Notes: generated by a model from the letters alone, not told the origin. A stretch of DNA of 64,000 nt from a virus (IMGVR_UViG_3300023181_000025:124001-188000); one strand, 5' to 3'; shown: positions 24,659 through 33,060, counted from the stretch's first letter. Program-made: numbers and translations.

Positions 24659-25447
24659 ATGAAGAGGACTGAGCTAATTTTTGGGTCAACTGCATTGAAA
24701 TTTCATTTCCCTGACCTTCCGAGGGAGCCGCATGATTTGGATGTTATTTCCAAGTCCGGAAAGATGGAACAAAAGGAACAGCACTATTGGGTTGATTCAT
24801 TTCAATATATATTAGATAATAATAAGGACGATATATATATTGACCCCAATTTACTTTTGAGCTGCAAACTCTCGCATCTCGGATGGAATGTCCACTGGTC
24901 AAAAACCCTTAATGATGTGCTTTTTCTAAAGAAAAAGGGGTGCAAAGTAGTTCCCGAATTATATAAATTACTCGTTAAAGATTGGACAAAGGTTCACGGG
25001 AAAGCATGGGCGTCACTCGAAAATAAAGATGCCGGGAAATTCTTTAAAGATGCCGTCAAACGTAAATATGTTCATGACGATTTGCATGAAGTGGTTTCAG
25101 TGTATGAAGAGCCGCTATATTTTCGCATCCTTAAAGAGGATGGAAAGGTTGGATGCTCAGAAGAAAAATTCAACCAACTTTCCCACGAAGACAAAATTTT
25201 GCTGGTTAAAGAAGAGGTTTGGGTGACGGCATTAGAGCGTTATTTGATTCCTAACAATTTTAAATGCAGCAAGAATCTTGCATATTTCGAATCATTAAAA
25301 AAATTATCAACTACTATGGCAAGCGGTTGGTTTAAGTTTTTTATTCTTGACAACATTGACCAACTTTACATCAGCAGGGATTACGCATACATTGACAAAT
25401 TTAAACAAGCAGAAAAATTAGGAAAAATTAGACTAGAAAATAACTAA
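24659..25447 (+). CDS. Minimal nucleotidyltransferase-like protein
   Basis: A 262-residue protein that opens with IFGSTALKFHF (GS at residues 9-10) and HDLDVI (D26-x-D28). This is the GS-x(n)-DxD pattern of polymerase-beta-like nucleotidyltransferases; the rest is helical with a CKLSHLGWNVHW segment. Similar phage proteins are annotated only as hypothetical. If active it would transfer a nucleotide, but no second acidic residue can be placed with certainty. The start is the ATG one base after the previous stop, not a longer upstream frame. Confidence 0.6.
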   Translation: MKRTELIFGSTALKFHFPDLPREPHDLDVISKSGKMEQKEQHYWVDSFQYILDNNKDDIYIDPNLLLSCKLSHLGWNVHWSKTLNDVLFLKKKGCKVVPELYKLLVKDWTKVHGKAWASLENKDAGKFFKDAVKRKYVHDDLHEVVSVYEEPLYFRILKEDGKVGCSEEKFNQLSHEDKILLVKEEVWVTALERYLIPNNFKCSKNLAYFESLKKLSTTMASGWFKFFILDNIDQLYISRDYAYIDKFKQAEKLGKIRLENN

Positions 25448-25448
25448 T

Positions 25449-25844
25449 ATGGAAGAAGATAAAGTATATAATGTAGAGGAAGTTCTTAAAAATTTTGATG
25501 GGTCCGAAGAGTCTCTTATTGATCTTTTCGCCGCCCTTAAAGAGCGTGATGAAGAAGAGGAATTTGATAATAGCGAAGCTACAAGTGAACTCGAAGATGA
25601 GTTAATTGGAGAGGGCGGCTTTGAAATTAATGAAAATTGGTCTATTGAATTCGTAGATACTTCCGACCTTCATGAACTAGAGGAATGCTATTTGGTGTTT
25701 TCGGTAAAGAAGGACGGCGAAGTTCAGTCTAATTGGATGGTTAACGGTTTTCATTGTAGCCAAGAAGGCATGCAGCTTGAATTTGATAGTTTCTATGAGG
25801 TGGAAAAGGTCAGAAAAAATATTTGGGTTTGGGAGGAAAAATAA
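25449..25844 (+). CDS. Tandem-array paralogue 1
   Basis: A 131-residue very acidic protein, the first of four adjacent related genes. The shared module is a strand LVFSVKKDGEVQSNWMV followed by an aromatic HCSQEG segment and a final VEKVRKNIWVWE strand. The N-terminal half is variable. Function is unknown. Confidence 0.65.
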   Translation: MEEDKVYNVEEVLKNFDGSEESLIDLFAALKERDEEEEFDNSEATSELEDELIGEGGFEINENWSIEFVDTSDLHELEECYLVFSVKKDGEVQSNWMVNGFHCSQEGMQLEFDSFYEVEKVRKNIWVWEEK

Positions 25845-25848
25845 AAAT

Positions 25849-26268
25849 ATGGAAGAATATACAAAACTACTGGAAGATTTCTCTGGAGAGGAATCACAAA
25901 TCAAAGCGCTACTTCGTTATTATGTGAATGAGGAAGAATACGACCCTAATAAATTAGATATTAAAGAATTTATTAGTGACCGTTTAATGTCAAAGATCCG
26001 CTGGGATGGGGAAAAGTGCGTTCCTCGCGATAATATTTTCAAAATTAACGAAAGCTGGCAGATTCGCGGAGAAGCTGAGTATGGCGGTGAGGGAATGGGC
26101 GACGAATATTGGCGTGTTTTCTCGGTTGAGAAAGATGGCGAAACACAATCTTATTGGAAGGTGCCCGGCTGGTATCAATCTTATAACGGCGGCGAACTTG
26201 AATACAGTGAAGTTTTCAAAGTTAAACCTGTCCAAGTAACAATCACAAAATGGGAAAACGATAAATAA
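25849..26268 (+). CDS. Tandem-array paralogue 2
   Basis: A 139-residue protein of the same array. The core reads VFSVEKDGETQSYWKVPGW then YQSYNGGELEYSEVFKVKP, closely matching copy 3. It starts at the ATG at 25849, 4 bases after copy 1. An earlier start in frame would overlap copy 1 by 68 bases. Confidence 0.65.
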   Translation: MEEYTKLLEDFSGEESQIKALLRYYVNEEEYDPNKLDIKEFISDRLMSKIRWDGEKCVPRDNIFKINESWQIRGEAEYGGEGMGDEYWRVFSVEKDGETQSYWKVPGWYQSYNGGELEYSEVFKVKPVQVTITKWENDK

Positions 26269-26286
26269 AATCAAAAATATTAGTAT

Positions 26287-26727
26287 ATGAAATTCAATAA
26301 TAAAATAGTTAAAAAGGATGTGGAAGTTAATGTTGAGCAAGAATTTAATGATCTTGCCGAAGCGTTCAAACCAGACAGGCAAGGCGTTAGGGACATTATT
26401 AATTTTTTAGCGAAGCATGATAGTCCTGATTACGGTTTGTTGAACGAATGGGCTAGTGAGGAATCCGACACTCCTCTTAAAATTACGGAAGAATACTCTT
26501 TCGAATTCGAGCAAAAAGAAGGCGGTTACGAGGGTGGCGGAGAAGAGTATTGGGTAGTAATTAAGTTGGTTAAAAACGGAGAAACCCATTCATATTGGAA
26601 AATTCCGGGATGGTATCAGTCTTACGATGGCGGAGAATTGGAATGGAGCGACACCTACCGAGTTTACCCATACACTAAACTTGTAACGGATTGGTCAACT
26701 GATCCAAATGTAAAAAATCACGTATGA
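26287..26727 (+). CDS. Tandem-array paralogue 3
   Basis: A 146-residue protein. It has the same core as copy 2 (VKNGETHSYWKIPGW, YQSYDGGELEWSDTY) with a different 75-residue N-terminal part. It overlaps copy 4 by ATGA. Confidence 0.65.
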   Translation: MKFNNKIVKKDVEVNVEQEFNDLAEAFKPDRQGVRDIINFLAKHDSPDYGLLNEWASEESDTPLKITEEYSFEFEQKEGGYEGGGEEYWVVIKLVKNGETHSYWKIPGWYQSYDGGELEWSDTYRVYPYTKLVTDWSTDPNVKNHV

Positions 26728-27161
26728 ATAAAAAAGATTTAATTCTAGAAAGGAAAGCGGAGGTTTCGCGTCTTTGCAAGGAGATTGACGATTTGCATCT
26801 TGAGCTCGCTAAGGAGAACTGTAAATCTTTCCCTGAAACATCCGAACAATATAGCGTTTTTTATAATTCGCTTTTAAAGATTGACGCAGGGTGCTTTCAT
26901 GTATTTGATCATGTAGAATGTGGAGGAACGGGATATTTATATGATGATTACGAAATTTCTTACATAGACAAGGGAACGTTTGAGCGCGAATATGGTTCGG
27001 ATGGTCTATATTTAGTATTTGAATTAAAGAAGGCCGGAAAATCTAAATATTTTAAAATTAAAGGCTGGTCTTCAAGCCTCAGCGATGACAAATACATTTG
27101 GGAGTCCGCAGAGCCCGTAAAGCCAATTACAAAAACAGTTTATATTTATGAAAACGATTGA
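26724..27161 (+). CDS. Tandem-array paralogue 4
   Basis: A 145-residue protein, the most divergent of the four. The core is still visible (YLVFELKKAGKSKYFKIKGW, then WESAEPVKPITK), with the GW turn and closing strands. The N-terminus is a charged helix (LILERKAEVSRLCKEI). It overlaps the next gene by 14 bases. Confidence 0.6.
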   Translation: MNKKDLILERKAEVSRLCKEIDDLHLELAKENCKSFPETSEQYSVFYNSLLKIDAGCFHVFDHVECGGTGYLYDDYEISYIDKGTFEREYGSDGLYLVFELKKAGKSKYFKIKGWSSSLSDDKYIWESAEPVKPITKTVYIYEND

Positions 27162-27408
27162 AGAATTAAAAGTAATACAAAACGGAAAAATTTTATTTAG
27201 CGCGAGTTTTTGTGCACCTTGCCGAGGCATAATTGCGCACATTGGGCATAAAAATATTACGGATATTGAGGTATTTAAAGTTGACGATCATATCTCAGAA
27301 GTAAAAGAAATTTGGGGGATTAAGACAGTTCCAACTTTAATTGTTGTTGACAATGGAGTGCAAGTAGCTAAATTTGTAGGAGAACTAGAAGTTAAACAAA
27401 ATCTATGA
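27148..27408 (+). CDS. Thioredoxin-like protein
   Basis: An 86-residue thioredoxin-fold protein with the redox motif C22-A-P-C25 (SASFCAPC) and the cis-proline segment TVPTLIV near residue 63. It lacks the usual N-terminal strand of full thioredoxins and so is a minimal type, common in phages. It may reduce phage ribonucleotide reductase or other disulfides. No such partner lies in this window. Confidence 0.8.
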   Translation: MKTIEELKVIQNGKILFSASFCAPCRGIIAHIGHKNITDIEVFKVDDHISEVKEIWGIKTVPTLIVVDNGVQVAKFVGELEVKQNL

Positions 27409-27584
27409 AAAAAACAGAACAAAACCCCGGCCCAGACAAAAAAGTTTCTTCAAAAGACCTAATTGAGCATATTGCTTCGCTTTGTCCATCAACGGAACAT
27501 GAGGAAAAGGTGGCCCAATTTAAAATGATGGCGCTTGACATTGTTTTGGATGTTATAAATTGGATCAAGAAGAACGAAAAGTGA
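27405..27584 (+). CDS. Hypothetical 59-residue protein
   Basis: A small helical protein (SSKDLIEHIASLC, then MMALDIVLDVINWI). It starts by ATGA overlap with the thioredoxin-like gene and ends in a GTGA overlap with the glycosyltransferase start, so it is well packed. Unrecognised. Confidence 0.55.
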   Translation: MKKTEQNPGPDKKVSSKDLIEHIASLCPSTEHEEKVAQFKMMALDIVLDVINWIKKNEK

Positions 27585-28249
27585 ATAAAATCATTCACCA
27601 AAGCTATAAAACGGATGATTTAAATGGAACACCCTTCCGTTCGATTTGGAAGGAGAGCTGGCTAAAAGAAAATCCAACTTGGGAGCGCCGGTTTTGGAGC
27701 GACGAAGATACAGAATCTTTCATTGCGGAAGAATATCCAGAATTTTACAGAGACGTATGGTTGGAGTATGACGTGAATATTAAGAAGTGGGACAGCGCGA
27801 GAACTCTTATTCTTAAGAGGATAGGGGGCGTTTATGCAGATATGGATTTTGCCTGCCTTAAACCATTGGATGATTTAGTTAAAAATTTAGGGAACAAATT
27901 TCTCATTACAACAGAAGGGGATATAGGTAACCCTCAGACCTTGGGAAATTCATTCATGGCGTGTGAGCCTAATTGCCCATTTTTAGACACTATTGAAGAA
28001 GACTTTAAAAAGGCGCGCTTCAAGCATGTGCTTAGTTCATCGGCATGTGGTTTTATGACAAAAAGGGCTAAAGAAACAGGCCGGGGAAATCAAATCTATT
28101 CCCCTAAGTCAGAATGGATTTTCCCCCTTTGGTGGCAAGATCCGCGCAAACCAAAATATTTCAACATGCCTCTTGAGGAAATTAAAAAAGATTTCCCAGA
28201 GAGTTTTGCGATTTCATTTTTTACAGGGTCATGGTTAAACCAGTATTGA
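27581..28249 (+). CDS. Glycosyltransferase, DXD sugar-binding type
   Basis: A 222-residue glycosyltransferase of the Gly_transf_sug (OCH1-like, GT32) type. Landmarks are KIIHQSYKT at the start, RRFWSDEDTESFI, then WDSARTLILKRIGG and the metal/sugar-nucleotide DXD motif at D87-M-D89 in YADMDF. It would transfer a sugar from a nucleotide sugar to an unknown acceptor, possibly phage DNA, a virion protein or a host glycan. GTG is taken as start because it forms a GTGA overlap with the preceding stop. The weaker upstream start would add seven residues. Confidence 0.8.
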   Translation: MNKIIHQSYKTDDLNGTPFRSIWKESWLKENPTWERRFWSDEDTESFIAEEYPEFYRDVWLEYDVNIKKWDSARTLILKRIGGVYADMDFACLKPLDDLVKNLGNKFLITTEGDIGNPQTLGNSFMACEPNCPFLDTIEEDFKKARFKHVLSSSACGFMTKRAKETGRGNQIYSPKSEWIFPLWWQDPRKPKYFNMPLEEIKKDFPESFAISFFTGSWLNQY

Positions 28250-28276
28250 GGGGTAGGGATTTAAAATAAAAAATAT

Positions 28277-28510
28277 ATGAAAGCAAAATGTAACTTAATT
28301 TTTGATGTAGTCCAAATAAATAATGAAAATGACATTGATTTGTTCTTGACGGAATACTACGATAACGATACAAATATAACCATAAACAAAGGAATGGTAA
28401 AAATCGGGCAACTGAATTTGGAATTTACAGATTGGATTGTAATTTCAGAAGAGGGAAACTTTTTAGTTTTGTCTGACGAAGAATTCCATAATAACTATAC
28501 ACTACAATAA
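28277..28510 (+). CDS. Hypothetical protein
   Basis: A 77-residue acidic protein (NENDIDLFLTEYYDND), strand-rich towards the end. Unrecognised. It begins after AAAATATATG. Confidence 0.55.
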   Translation: MKAKCNLIFDVVQINNENDIDLFLTEYYDNDTNITINKGMVKIGQLNLEFTDWIVISEEGNFLVLSDEEFHNNYTLQ

Positions 28511-28511
28511 T

Positions 28512-28730
28512 ATGATTAATCCATCATTGGTAAAAATTGAATTGATCGGCGGTCTTCATGACGGAACGATCATTCAAAGGGAAAATCCTTTAGAAAAAAT
28601 TAAATTTGAAGGGGTTGAATATAAAGATTCATTTAAGTTTACCAACGAAGGAAACGCTTTATATTATTGCTCTAAGGGTGAAGGAAGTTTGAAAAAGTCC
28701 TTTTTCGAGGATAAAAATAATAATGGATAA
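28512..28730 (+). CDS. Conserved small phage protein
   Basis: A 72-residue protein starting VKIELIGGLHDGTI. The GG-x-x-DG turn is typical of a small phage family in which it is followed by a strand with proline and a YKD/YRL segment. Function is unknown. It overlaps the helicase gene by 8 bases. Confidence 0.65.
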   Translation: MINPSLVKIELIGGLHDGTIIQRENPLEKIKFEGVEYKDSFKFTNEGNALYYCSKGEGSLKKSFFEDKNNNG

Positions 28731-29967
28731 TTTAAATAAAAAACAACGGGCCGCGATTAATTTAATTAAGCTTGGCAGTAATGTATTGGTAACGGGGGCG
28801 GCAGGTGTAGGCAAGTCTTATTTGGTAAGTGAAATTATTGGAGAATTTACAGATTTTCATATTACTTCCTCTACAGGAATTTCTGCCGTAAATATTGGAG
28901 GTCGCACAATTCACAGTTGGGCAGGAATAGGAATTGCTATCGGGACAAAAGAACAAATTTATAATGAACTTTCTAAAAGAAAGCATGTTGTTCTAAAGAT
29001 TAGAAAAGCTAAACGTCTTATTCTAGACGAAATATCAATGATAGACGCAGATCTACTAGATAAAATCGAATATGTTTTAAGGCGTATCAAGGGAAATCAT
29101 AAGCCATTCGGTGGAATTCAAATGGTATTTTTTGGGGACTACTTGCAGCTTCCGCCCGTTAGCAGAGAGGGAGAAGAAGAAAAAAGATTCTCTTTTGAAG
29201 CGGAGTCTTTTAATAATAGCAATGTGAAAATTATTGAGTTGACGGAAGTTATTCGTCAAAGTGATGAGAGTTTTATTAAAGCTCTTCATAAAATTCGAAT
29301 GGGGAATGTTGACCAACCAACTAAAGATCTATTTAATAGTAGGCTCGGGAAAAAGCCATCCAAAGATATTTTGGCAACTCATTTAATGACTCATAATTAT
29401 ATGGTCGATAGGGTAAACGATAAAAAGCTTGCGGCAATTAATCTTCCAAGCAAAAACTTCAAATGGTCTAAGGGAGGGGCGGATGCGGCGCTAAATATGC
29501 TGGAGAAAAGCTGCCCAGCCCTAGAAACTCTTGAACTAAAAATTGGGGCGCAGGTTATATGCTTAAAAAACATTGATCCCGCCAAAGAAATTGCAAATGG
29601 TAGCGTTGGGAAAGTAACTGGATGGTCTGCGGACGGGCCAATTGTTAAATTTAATAATGGAGAAGAGATTTCAATTAAAAAAGCTCTTTGGGAAATTAAA
29701 GAATTTAAAGGCGACAAGCAGGTTGTGACTGCATGGATTGAGCAATTCCCTCTTAAGTTAGGATGGGCCTCAAGTATTCACAAAGCGCAAGGCCAAACAA
29801 TCGACCATGCAGTAATTAACCTAAAGAGTTGCTTTGAATGTGGTCAGGCTTATGTCGGACTATCTCGAATTAAAAATCTTAATGGAATATATTTGGAAGA
29901 TATTGACTGGGACAAAGTTATCGCTCACCCAAAAGCTGTGGAATTTTACGAGAATCTTAATAAGTAA
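28723..29967 (+). CDS. PIF1/Dda-like SF1 DNA helicase
   Basis: A 414-residue superfamily 1B helicase. Motif I (Walker A) is GAAGVGKS at residues 25-32, motif Ia STGISAV, motif II LDEISMID at 101-108, motif III FFGDYLQLPPV, and the late motif V/VI region SSIHKAQGQTID followed by YVGLSRI. It would unwind DNA 5' to 3' with ATP during phage replication or recombination. The length is that of compact PIF1/Dda proteins and every core motif is intact. It is the only helicase of this type in the window. Confidence 0.92.
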   Translation: MDNLNKKQRAAINLIKLGSNVLVTGAAGVGKSYLVSEIIGEFTDFHITSSTGISAVNIGGRTIHSWAGIGIAIGTKEQIYNELSKRKHVVLKIRKAKRLILDEISMIDADLLDKIEYVLRRIKGNHKPFGGIQMVFFGDYLQLPPVSREGEEEKRFSFEAESFNNSNVKIIELTEVIRQSDESFIKALHKIRMGNVDQPTKDLFNSRLGKKPSKDILATHLMTHNYMVDRVNDKKLAAINLPSKNFKWSKGGADAALNMLEKSCPALETLELKIGAQVICLKNIDPAKEIANGSVGKVTGWSADGPIVKFNNGEEISIKKALWEIKEFKGDKQVVTAWIEQFPLKLGWASSIHKAQGQTIDHAVINLKSCFECGQAYVGLSRIKNLNGIYLEDIDWDKVIAHPKAVEFYENLNK

Positions 29968-29972
29968 TTTCA

Positions 29973-30257
29973 ATGATAAAAACTGTATCAATTTTAATTG
30001 GAAATTCAGACGACAAACTAAGCCAACAAGAATGGCACGAGTTTGTTAATACTGCCAAACTTATTGTTCTAGCTCATTCAAAATCTGTTTACTTCGAAGG
30101 GGGATCAAATAATGAAAGTAAGTTTCAGAATTTTTGCTTTGTAGCTTCACTCGAAAATGATAGGGTATATTCAATTAAAAATCTTTTTAGATCTTTGGCT
30201 GATAAGTATAAGCAAGACTCTATCGCTTGGGTTGAGGGCGAAACTGAATTTATTTAA
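29973..30257 (+). CDS. Hypothetical protein
   Basis: A 94-residue alpha/beta protein (VSILIGNSDDKLSQQEWHEF). The run of strand, helix and strand is compatible with a small Rossmann-like fold, but no family is recognised. It is convergent with the metallopeptidase gene, overlapping by 8 bases. Confidence 0.6.
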   Translation: MIKTVSILIGNSDDKLSQQEWHEFVNTAKLIVLAHSKSVYFEGGSNNESKFQNFCFVASLENDRVYSIKNLFRSLADKYKQDSIAWVEGETEFI

Positions 30258-30588
30258 AGCTACTTAATAATTCTAAAACGGCGGGTAAATAAACATTTTC
30301 CACACCCCTTACGAAACCCTCTTCTGTGTCCCCTTCGCTTTTGAAAACGGAAAAATCAAATCCGCAAATTCTAATGGCGGCATGAAACAACTCATGCAAT
30401 AAGGTGTCCCGTAATAATGCGGGATTTACGAGACAATTTGTGCTTATCTCAATTATTCTATCGTCAAAGCGCAAATAGCCCCATGCTTCGTCAGTTTCGA
30501 TATAATTTATTTGAAAAGTATGCCCGGCGATGGTTACTTTATCAATTTTTATGGTTGACTGGGCGGGAATATCCATTATTATCTCCAT
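30250..30588 (-). CDS. HExxH zinc metallopeptidase-like protein
   Basis: A 112-residue minus-strand protein with the zinc-protease motif HELFH (H65-E66-x-x-H69) in LLHELFHAAI and a later EEGFVRGVENV segment that could supply the third ligand. Small phage proteins of this kind are known (SprT/ImmA-like), but the target is unknown. Its ATG is only two bases from the divergent gene on the other strand, and the promoter of that gene lies inside its coding start. It is one of three minus-strand genes here. Confidence 0.75.
   Translation of the reverse strand: MEIIMDIPAQSTIKIDKVTIAGHTFQINYIETDEAWGYLRFDDRIIEISTNCLVNPALLRDTLLHELFHAAIRICGFDFSVFKSEGDTEEGFVRGVENVYLPAVLELLSSFK
30555..30582 (+). promoter_or_regulatory. 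Sigma70-like promoter inside the divergent gene
   Basis: TTGACT at 30555-30560, 16 nt spacer, TATTAT at 30577-30582, 8 bases before the ATG at 30591. It lies within the first codons of the minus-strand peptidase gene, so the two genes probably interfere with each other. Confidence 0.6.
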
Positions 30589-30590
30589 AG

Positions 30591-31058
30591 ATGATTACAC
30601 CAAATCAGAAAGAACCTGTATGGCTAAAGTCCAGAGGAAGGATTAAAGTAGACAAAAATGAAGGCCGAATTGTTTTGGAAATTTCAAATGATTTTTGTAA
30701 TTATTATAACTGGCTTATTCAAAGGCATTTCTGGAAAGTCTTCTCTATTTCGCGATTCGGAGCGCATGTGTCCCTAGGGCTGCAAAAACTTCACCCTCAT
30801 ATGTCATTTATCGGGGCGCAAAAATACGCAGGCAAAGTAGTTGAATTTGAGTATAACCCACACATTGAAATTGGCGGAGGTTCTAAGGATTTTACTAGTT
30901 TTTGGATGAAAGTAAGAAGTCCAGAGCTGAAAGAAATTAAAAGAAATTTAGGAATTATTGATGGTGACAAATTTATGGGATTACATGTTACATTAAGCAG
31001 TTCAAAAAAACAACCCAAAGGGGTTAAGTTTCAACCAAAAATGATTGAAGTTCGATGA
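30591..31058 (+). CDS. Acb1-like 2H phosphodiesterase
   Basis: A 155-residue protein with the paired 2H motifs H59-V-S61 and H132-V-T134, 73 residues apart. An FEYNPHIEIGG segment and the phrase FWMKVRSPELKEIKRNLGI lie between them. The size, spacing and the FWMKV/LHVT pattern resemble phage Acb1 (T4 57B), which cuts cyclic oligonucleotide signals of CBASS immunity. One Ser replaces the first Thr of HxT, which the family tolerates. The alternative is a 2H RNA end-processing enzyme working with the Rnl1-like ligase. It has its own promoter. Confidence 0.65.
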   Translation: MITPNQKEPVWLKSRGRIKVDKNEGRIVLEISNDFCNYYNWLIQRHFWKVFSISRFGAHVSLGLQKLHPHMSFIGAQKYAGKVVEFEYNPHIEIGGGSKDFTSFWMKVRSPELKEIKRNLGIIDGDKFMGLHVTLSSSKKQPKGVKFQPKMIEVR

Positions 31059-31678
31059 AAATTATCAGCAAATTTAAAGATTTTTATGATTCTGCCGGGG
31101 AAATTGACTATTCATTTAATTGGATAAGAGGGGAGCCGGTAGAAAGCCCAAACTGTGTCCATGTAGGTTACGGGCTAAGGGATTCTGACCGTTTTTCGCA
31201 TCATCAGGCCCGCAAATCAATTGTATGTTTTTGTGGGAAAATGTATCCATTTCTTACAGCCCTCTCGGAATATGGAGATCCAATTGAATACATTTACGAT
31301 AAAGAAAAAATTGCGGCGTGCCTAGAAGAAGAAAATAAAAAGATGAAATTTCTTCGGTGGGACAGTAAGGGCGAGCCACAAAGGTTCACTGGTCTATATG
31401 GCAAAGATTGTATTAATATTAATATGGAATTTAAAACGCCAATTGTATTGTTGGAACAAAAAGTTCTTACCGTCAACCCAAACTTAAGTCTAATTAATTT
31501 TGGCAAAGCTGTTGGACCATACGATGCCCGCCAACGAATTGAGCAATTTCTTAGAAATGATTTGGCGTGCGAAAATAAAATACTTGAAACCCCTTCAGAT
31601 AAAGTTAAGATTCAGGCTCACGGATTTGACCAAAAAACTTCTTTTAGAAAAGATACACCTCCCACACGAAAACAATGA
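31055..31678 (+). CDS. Conserved phage protein (MKIISKFKDFYD)
   Basis: A 207-residue protein of a widespread phage family recognised by MKIISKFKDFYD at the start, IVCFCGKMYP in the middle and HGFDQKTSFRK near the C-terminus. It is soluble and of unknown function. It starts by ATGA overlap after the Acb1-like gene, so both come from one promoter. Confidence 0.85.
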   Translation: MKIISKFKDFYDSAGEIDYSFNWIRGEPVESPNCVHVGYGLRDSDRFSHHQARKSIVCFCGKMYPFLTALSEYGDPIEYIYDKEKIAACLEEENKKMKFLRWDSKGEPQRFTGLYGKDCININMEFKTPIVLLEQKVLTVNPNLSLINFGKAVGPYDARQRIEQFLRNDLACENKILETPSDKVKIQAHGFDQKTSFRKDTPPTRKQ

Positions 31679-31782
31679 AATTTGAAATTGAATTAAAACA
31701 AGTTGCGCTTTGCGAATGTGGGACTTGGGAAGCGCATGAGACGACTCGAAAGATTTGGAGGTTGGGGGTATTGCCAAAATAA
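31675..31782 (+). CDS. Possible 35-residue CxC peptide
   Basis: A short frame with a CECG motif starting in an ATGA overlap with the preceding stop and ending 4 bases before the lipoprotein start. The position suggests a real gene, but the length leaves doubt. Confidence 0.4.
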   Translation: MKFEIELKQVALCECGTWEAHETTRKIWRLGVLPK

Positions 31783-31786
31783 AAAA

Positions 31787-32029
31787 ATGAGATTCTTATA
31801 CACATCAATAATTTGTTTTCTTTTTATCGTATCATGTAATACTAAGGAATCCCCACGGGCCGCAACAAAAAGATATATTCCCGGTGATAAGCAGGATGAG
31901 GCCGCCGCGCTGGTCGCAAAATTAGTTGAATCAATGAAAGATAAAGGGTATAATCCTAATGTAATTATGGATTCCGCAAAAGATCAGGTATACGATATTT
32001 ACAGTGTTCCCGTCGAATTAAAAAAATAA
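31787..32029 (+). CDS. Small lipoprotein
   Basis: An 80-residue protein with a classical lipoprotein signal: MRFLY, a hydrophobic core, then the lipobox FIVSC with Cys17 as the lipidation site. The mature part is charged and helical (KQDEAAALVAKLVESM). It probably anchors in a membrane of the host cell. It may act in lysis or superinfection exclusion, as small phage lipoproteins do, but no family is recognised. A longer upstream start is excluded because it would destroy the signal peptide. Confidence 0.7.
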   Translation: MRFLYTSIICFLFIVSCNTKESPRAATKRYIPGDKQDEAAALVAKLVESMKDKGYNPNVIMDSAKDQVYDIYSVPVELKK

Positions 32030-32030
32030 T

Positions 32031-32231
32031 ATGACTGATTTCGCGGGTAATGAAATATTAGTAAATTGTAAAGTTGTCTTTTTGAGTAATGACAAAAAGC
32101 CTAAATTTGAAAAGGGGGAGGTGATTGGGTTTGCGGGACAATATGTTATTGTTAGTTATATTCCTAACGGCTTGACAGGTCGATATGAAATCAAAAAACC
32201 GCCGCAATCAATTGTGGTATTTGAAAAATGA
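32031..32231 (+). CDS. Small SH3-like protein
   Basis: A 66-residue strand-rich protein (DFAGNEILVNCKVVFL, then KGEVIGFAGQYVIVSY). The pattern is that of a small beta-barrel such as SH3. No family is recognised. It overlaps the next gene by ATGA. Confidence 0.55.
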   Translation: MTDFAGNEILVNCKVVFLSNDKKPKFEKGEVIGFAGQYVIVSYIPNGLTGRYEIKKPPQSIVVFEK

Positions 32232-32575
32232 ACTGGGCTTTAGAATTTAACAATCAGGCTCAATGTGTTGTCTCGGATATTAAATCGCACCCATTGAAAA
32301 AGAAAATTTGGGGGTATTTGACCAATGACTTTTCCAACGTTATAAAACAATTTAATATTTCCTTTAGCCAAACCAATTATTTGGAGTCAAAGGAATTTAT
32401 TAAAATTGCTTCGGATATTTTTCGAGAACCTTTTGATAGAGTAAAGTTTAATGATTTGTTTAAAAATCATTTTTTAAAATATAATACTTTTGAAGACGGC
32501 ATATATAATCCATCTTTTGGCGAATACACAGAAAGAAAAGTCAAGTTGTTATTGGGGATTTATTGGAATATTTAA
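32228..32575 (+). CDS. Hypothetical protein
   Basis: A 115-residue helical protein, aromatic and charged, with no known motif (FDRVKFNDLFKNHFLKY). It starts by ATGA overlap. Unrecognised. Confidence 0.6.
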   Translation: MNWALEFNNQAQCVVSDIKSHPLKKKIWGYLTNDFSNVIKQFNISFSQTNYLESKEFIKIASDIFREPFDRVKFNDLFKNHFLKYNTFEDGIYNPSFGEYTERKVKLLLGIYWNI

Positions 32576-32576
32576 A

Positions 32577-32834
32577 ATGCAAAACAAAACTATTTTAGTT
32601 ATGGGTGAGAAGGTTTTCTTCTCTCCAGATTGCGCATCTTGCATTGCAAAGGTCATGGTAAATAGCCATAAGAAGGGCATCAAAATTGCGCAGTATTTGT
32701 TCACAGAAGGCTTGATACCGGAGCATAAATATGTTCAAGTCTTTTCTAAGAATCTCAGAAATGGATCAGTAATAAAAAGACACTATTTTGGAAATGAAAG
32801 CGACACGAAAGACGGAAATTACAATAGAAATTGA
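32577..32834 (+). CDS. Hypothetical protein
   Basis: An 85-residue protein with a short FFSPDCASC segment. The start is the ATG one base after the preceding stop. A longer upstream frame is a shadow of the previous gene. It overlaps the next gene by 41 bases, which is unusual here, so one of the two starts may be later. Confidence 0.5.
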   Translation: MQNKTILVMGEKVFFSPDCASCIAKVMVNSHKKGIKIAQYLFTEGLIPEHKYVQVFSKNLRNGSVIKRHYFGNESDTKDGNYNRN

Positions 32835-33054
32835 AGGACAAAAATTTGTTTTGTCAGAAAGCGAGGCTAAGAAATTGCGAGACGCTCTAGATAGCGTTTT
32901 GAATGATAAAGTTGCTCAAGCTCCGATTATTCTTGAAAAATGGATTGAGAAAAACAAAGATATTCCATATCCATATAAGCCCTCATACCCCAAAAAGGCC
33001 CCTGAATATCCGGGATATTGGCCGGATATTATTTGCAGAACGGTTGATTTTTAA
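32794..33054 (+). CDS. Conserved small phage protein
   Basis: An 86-residue protein whose first half (ITIEIEGQKFVLSESEAKKL) matches a known short phage module with two strands and a helix, often annotated only as hypothetical. The tail is proline- and tyrosine-rich (YPYKPSYPKKAPEYPGYW). The ATG at 32794 is chosen over a TTG six bases upstream. Confidence 0.6.
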   Translation: MKATRKTEITIEIEGQKFVLSESEAKKLRDALDSVLNDKVAQAPIILEKWIEKNKDIPYPYKPSYPKKAPEYPGYWPDIICRTVDF

Positions 33055-33060
33055 TTTATT

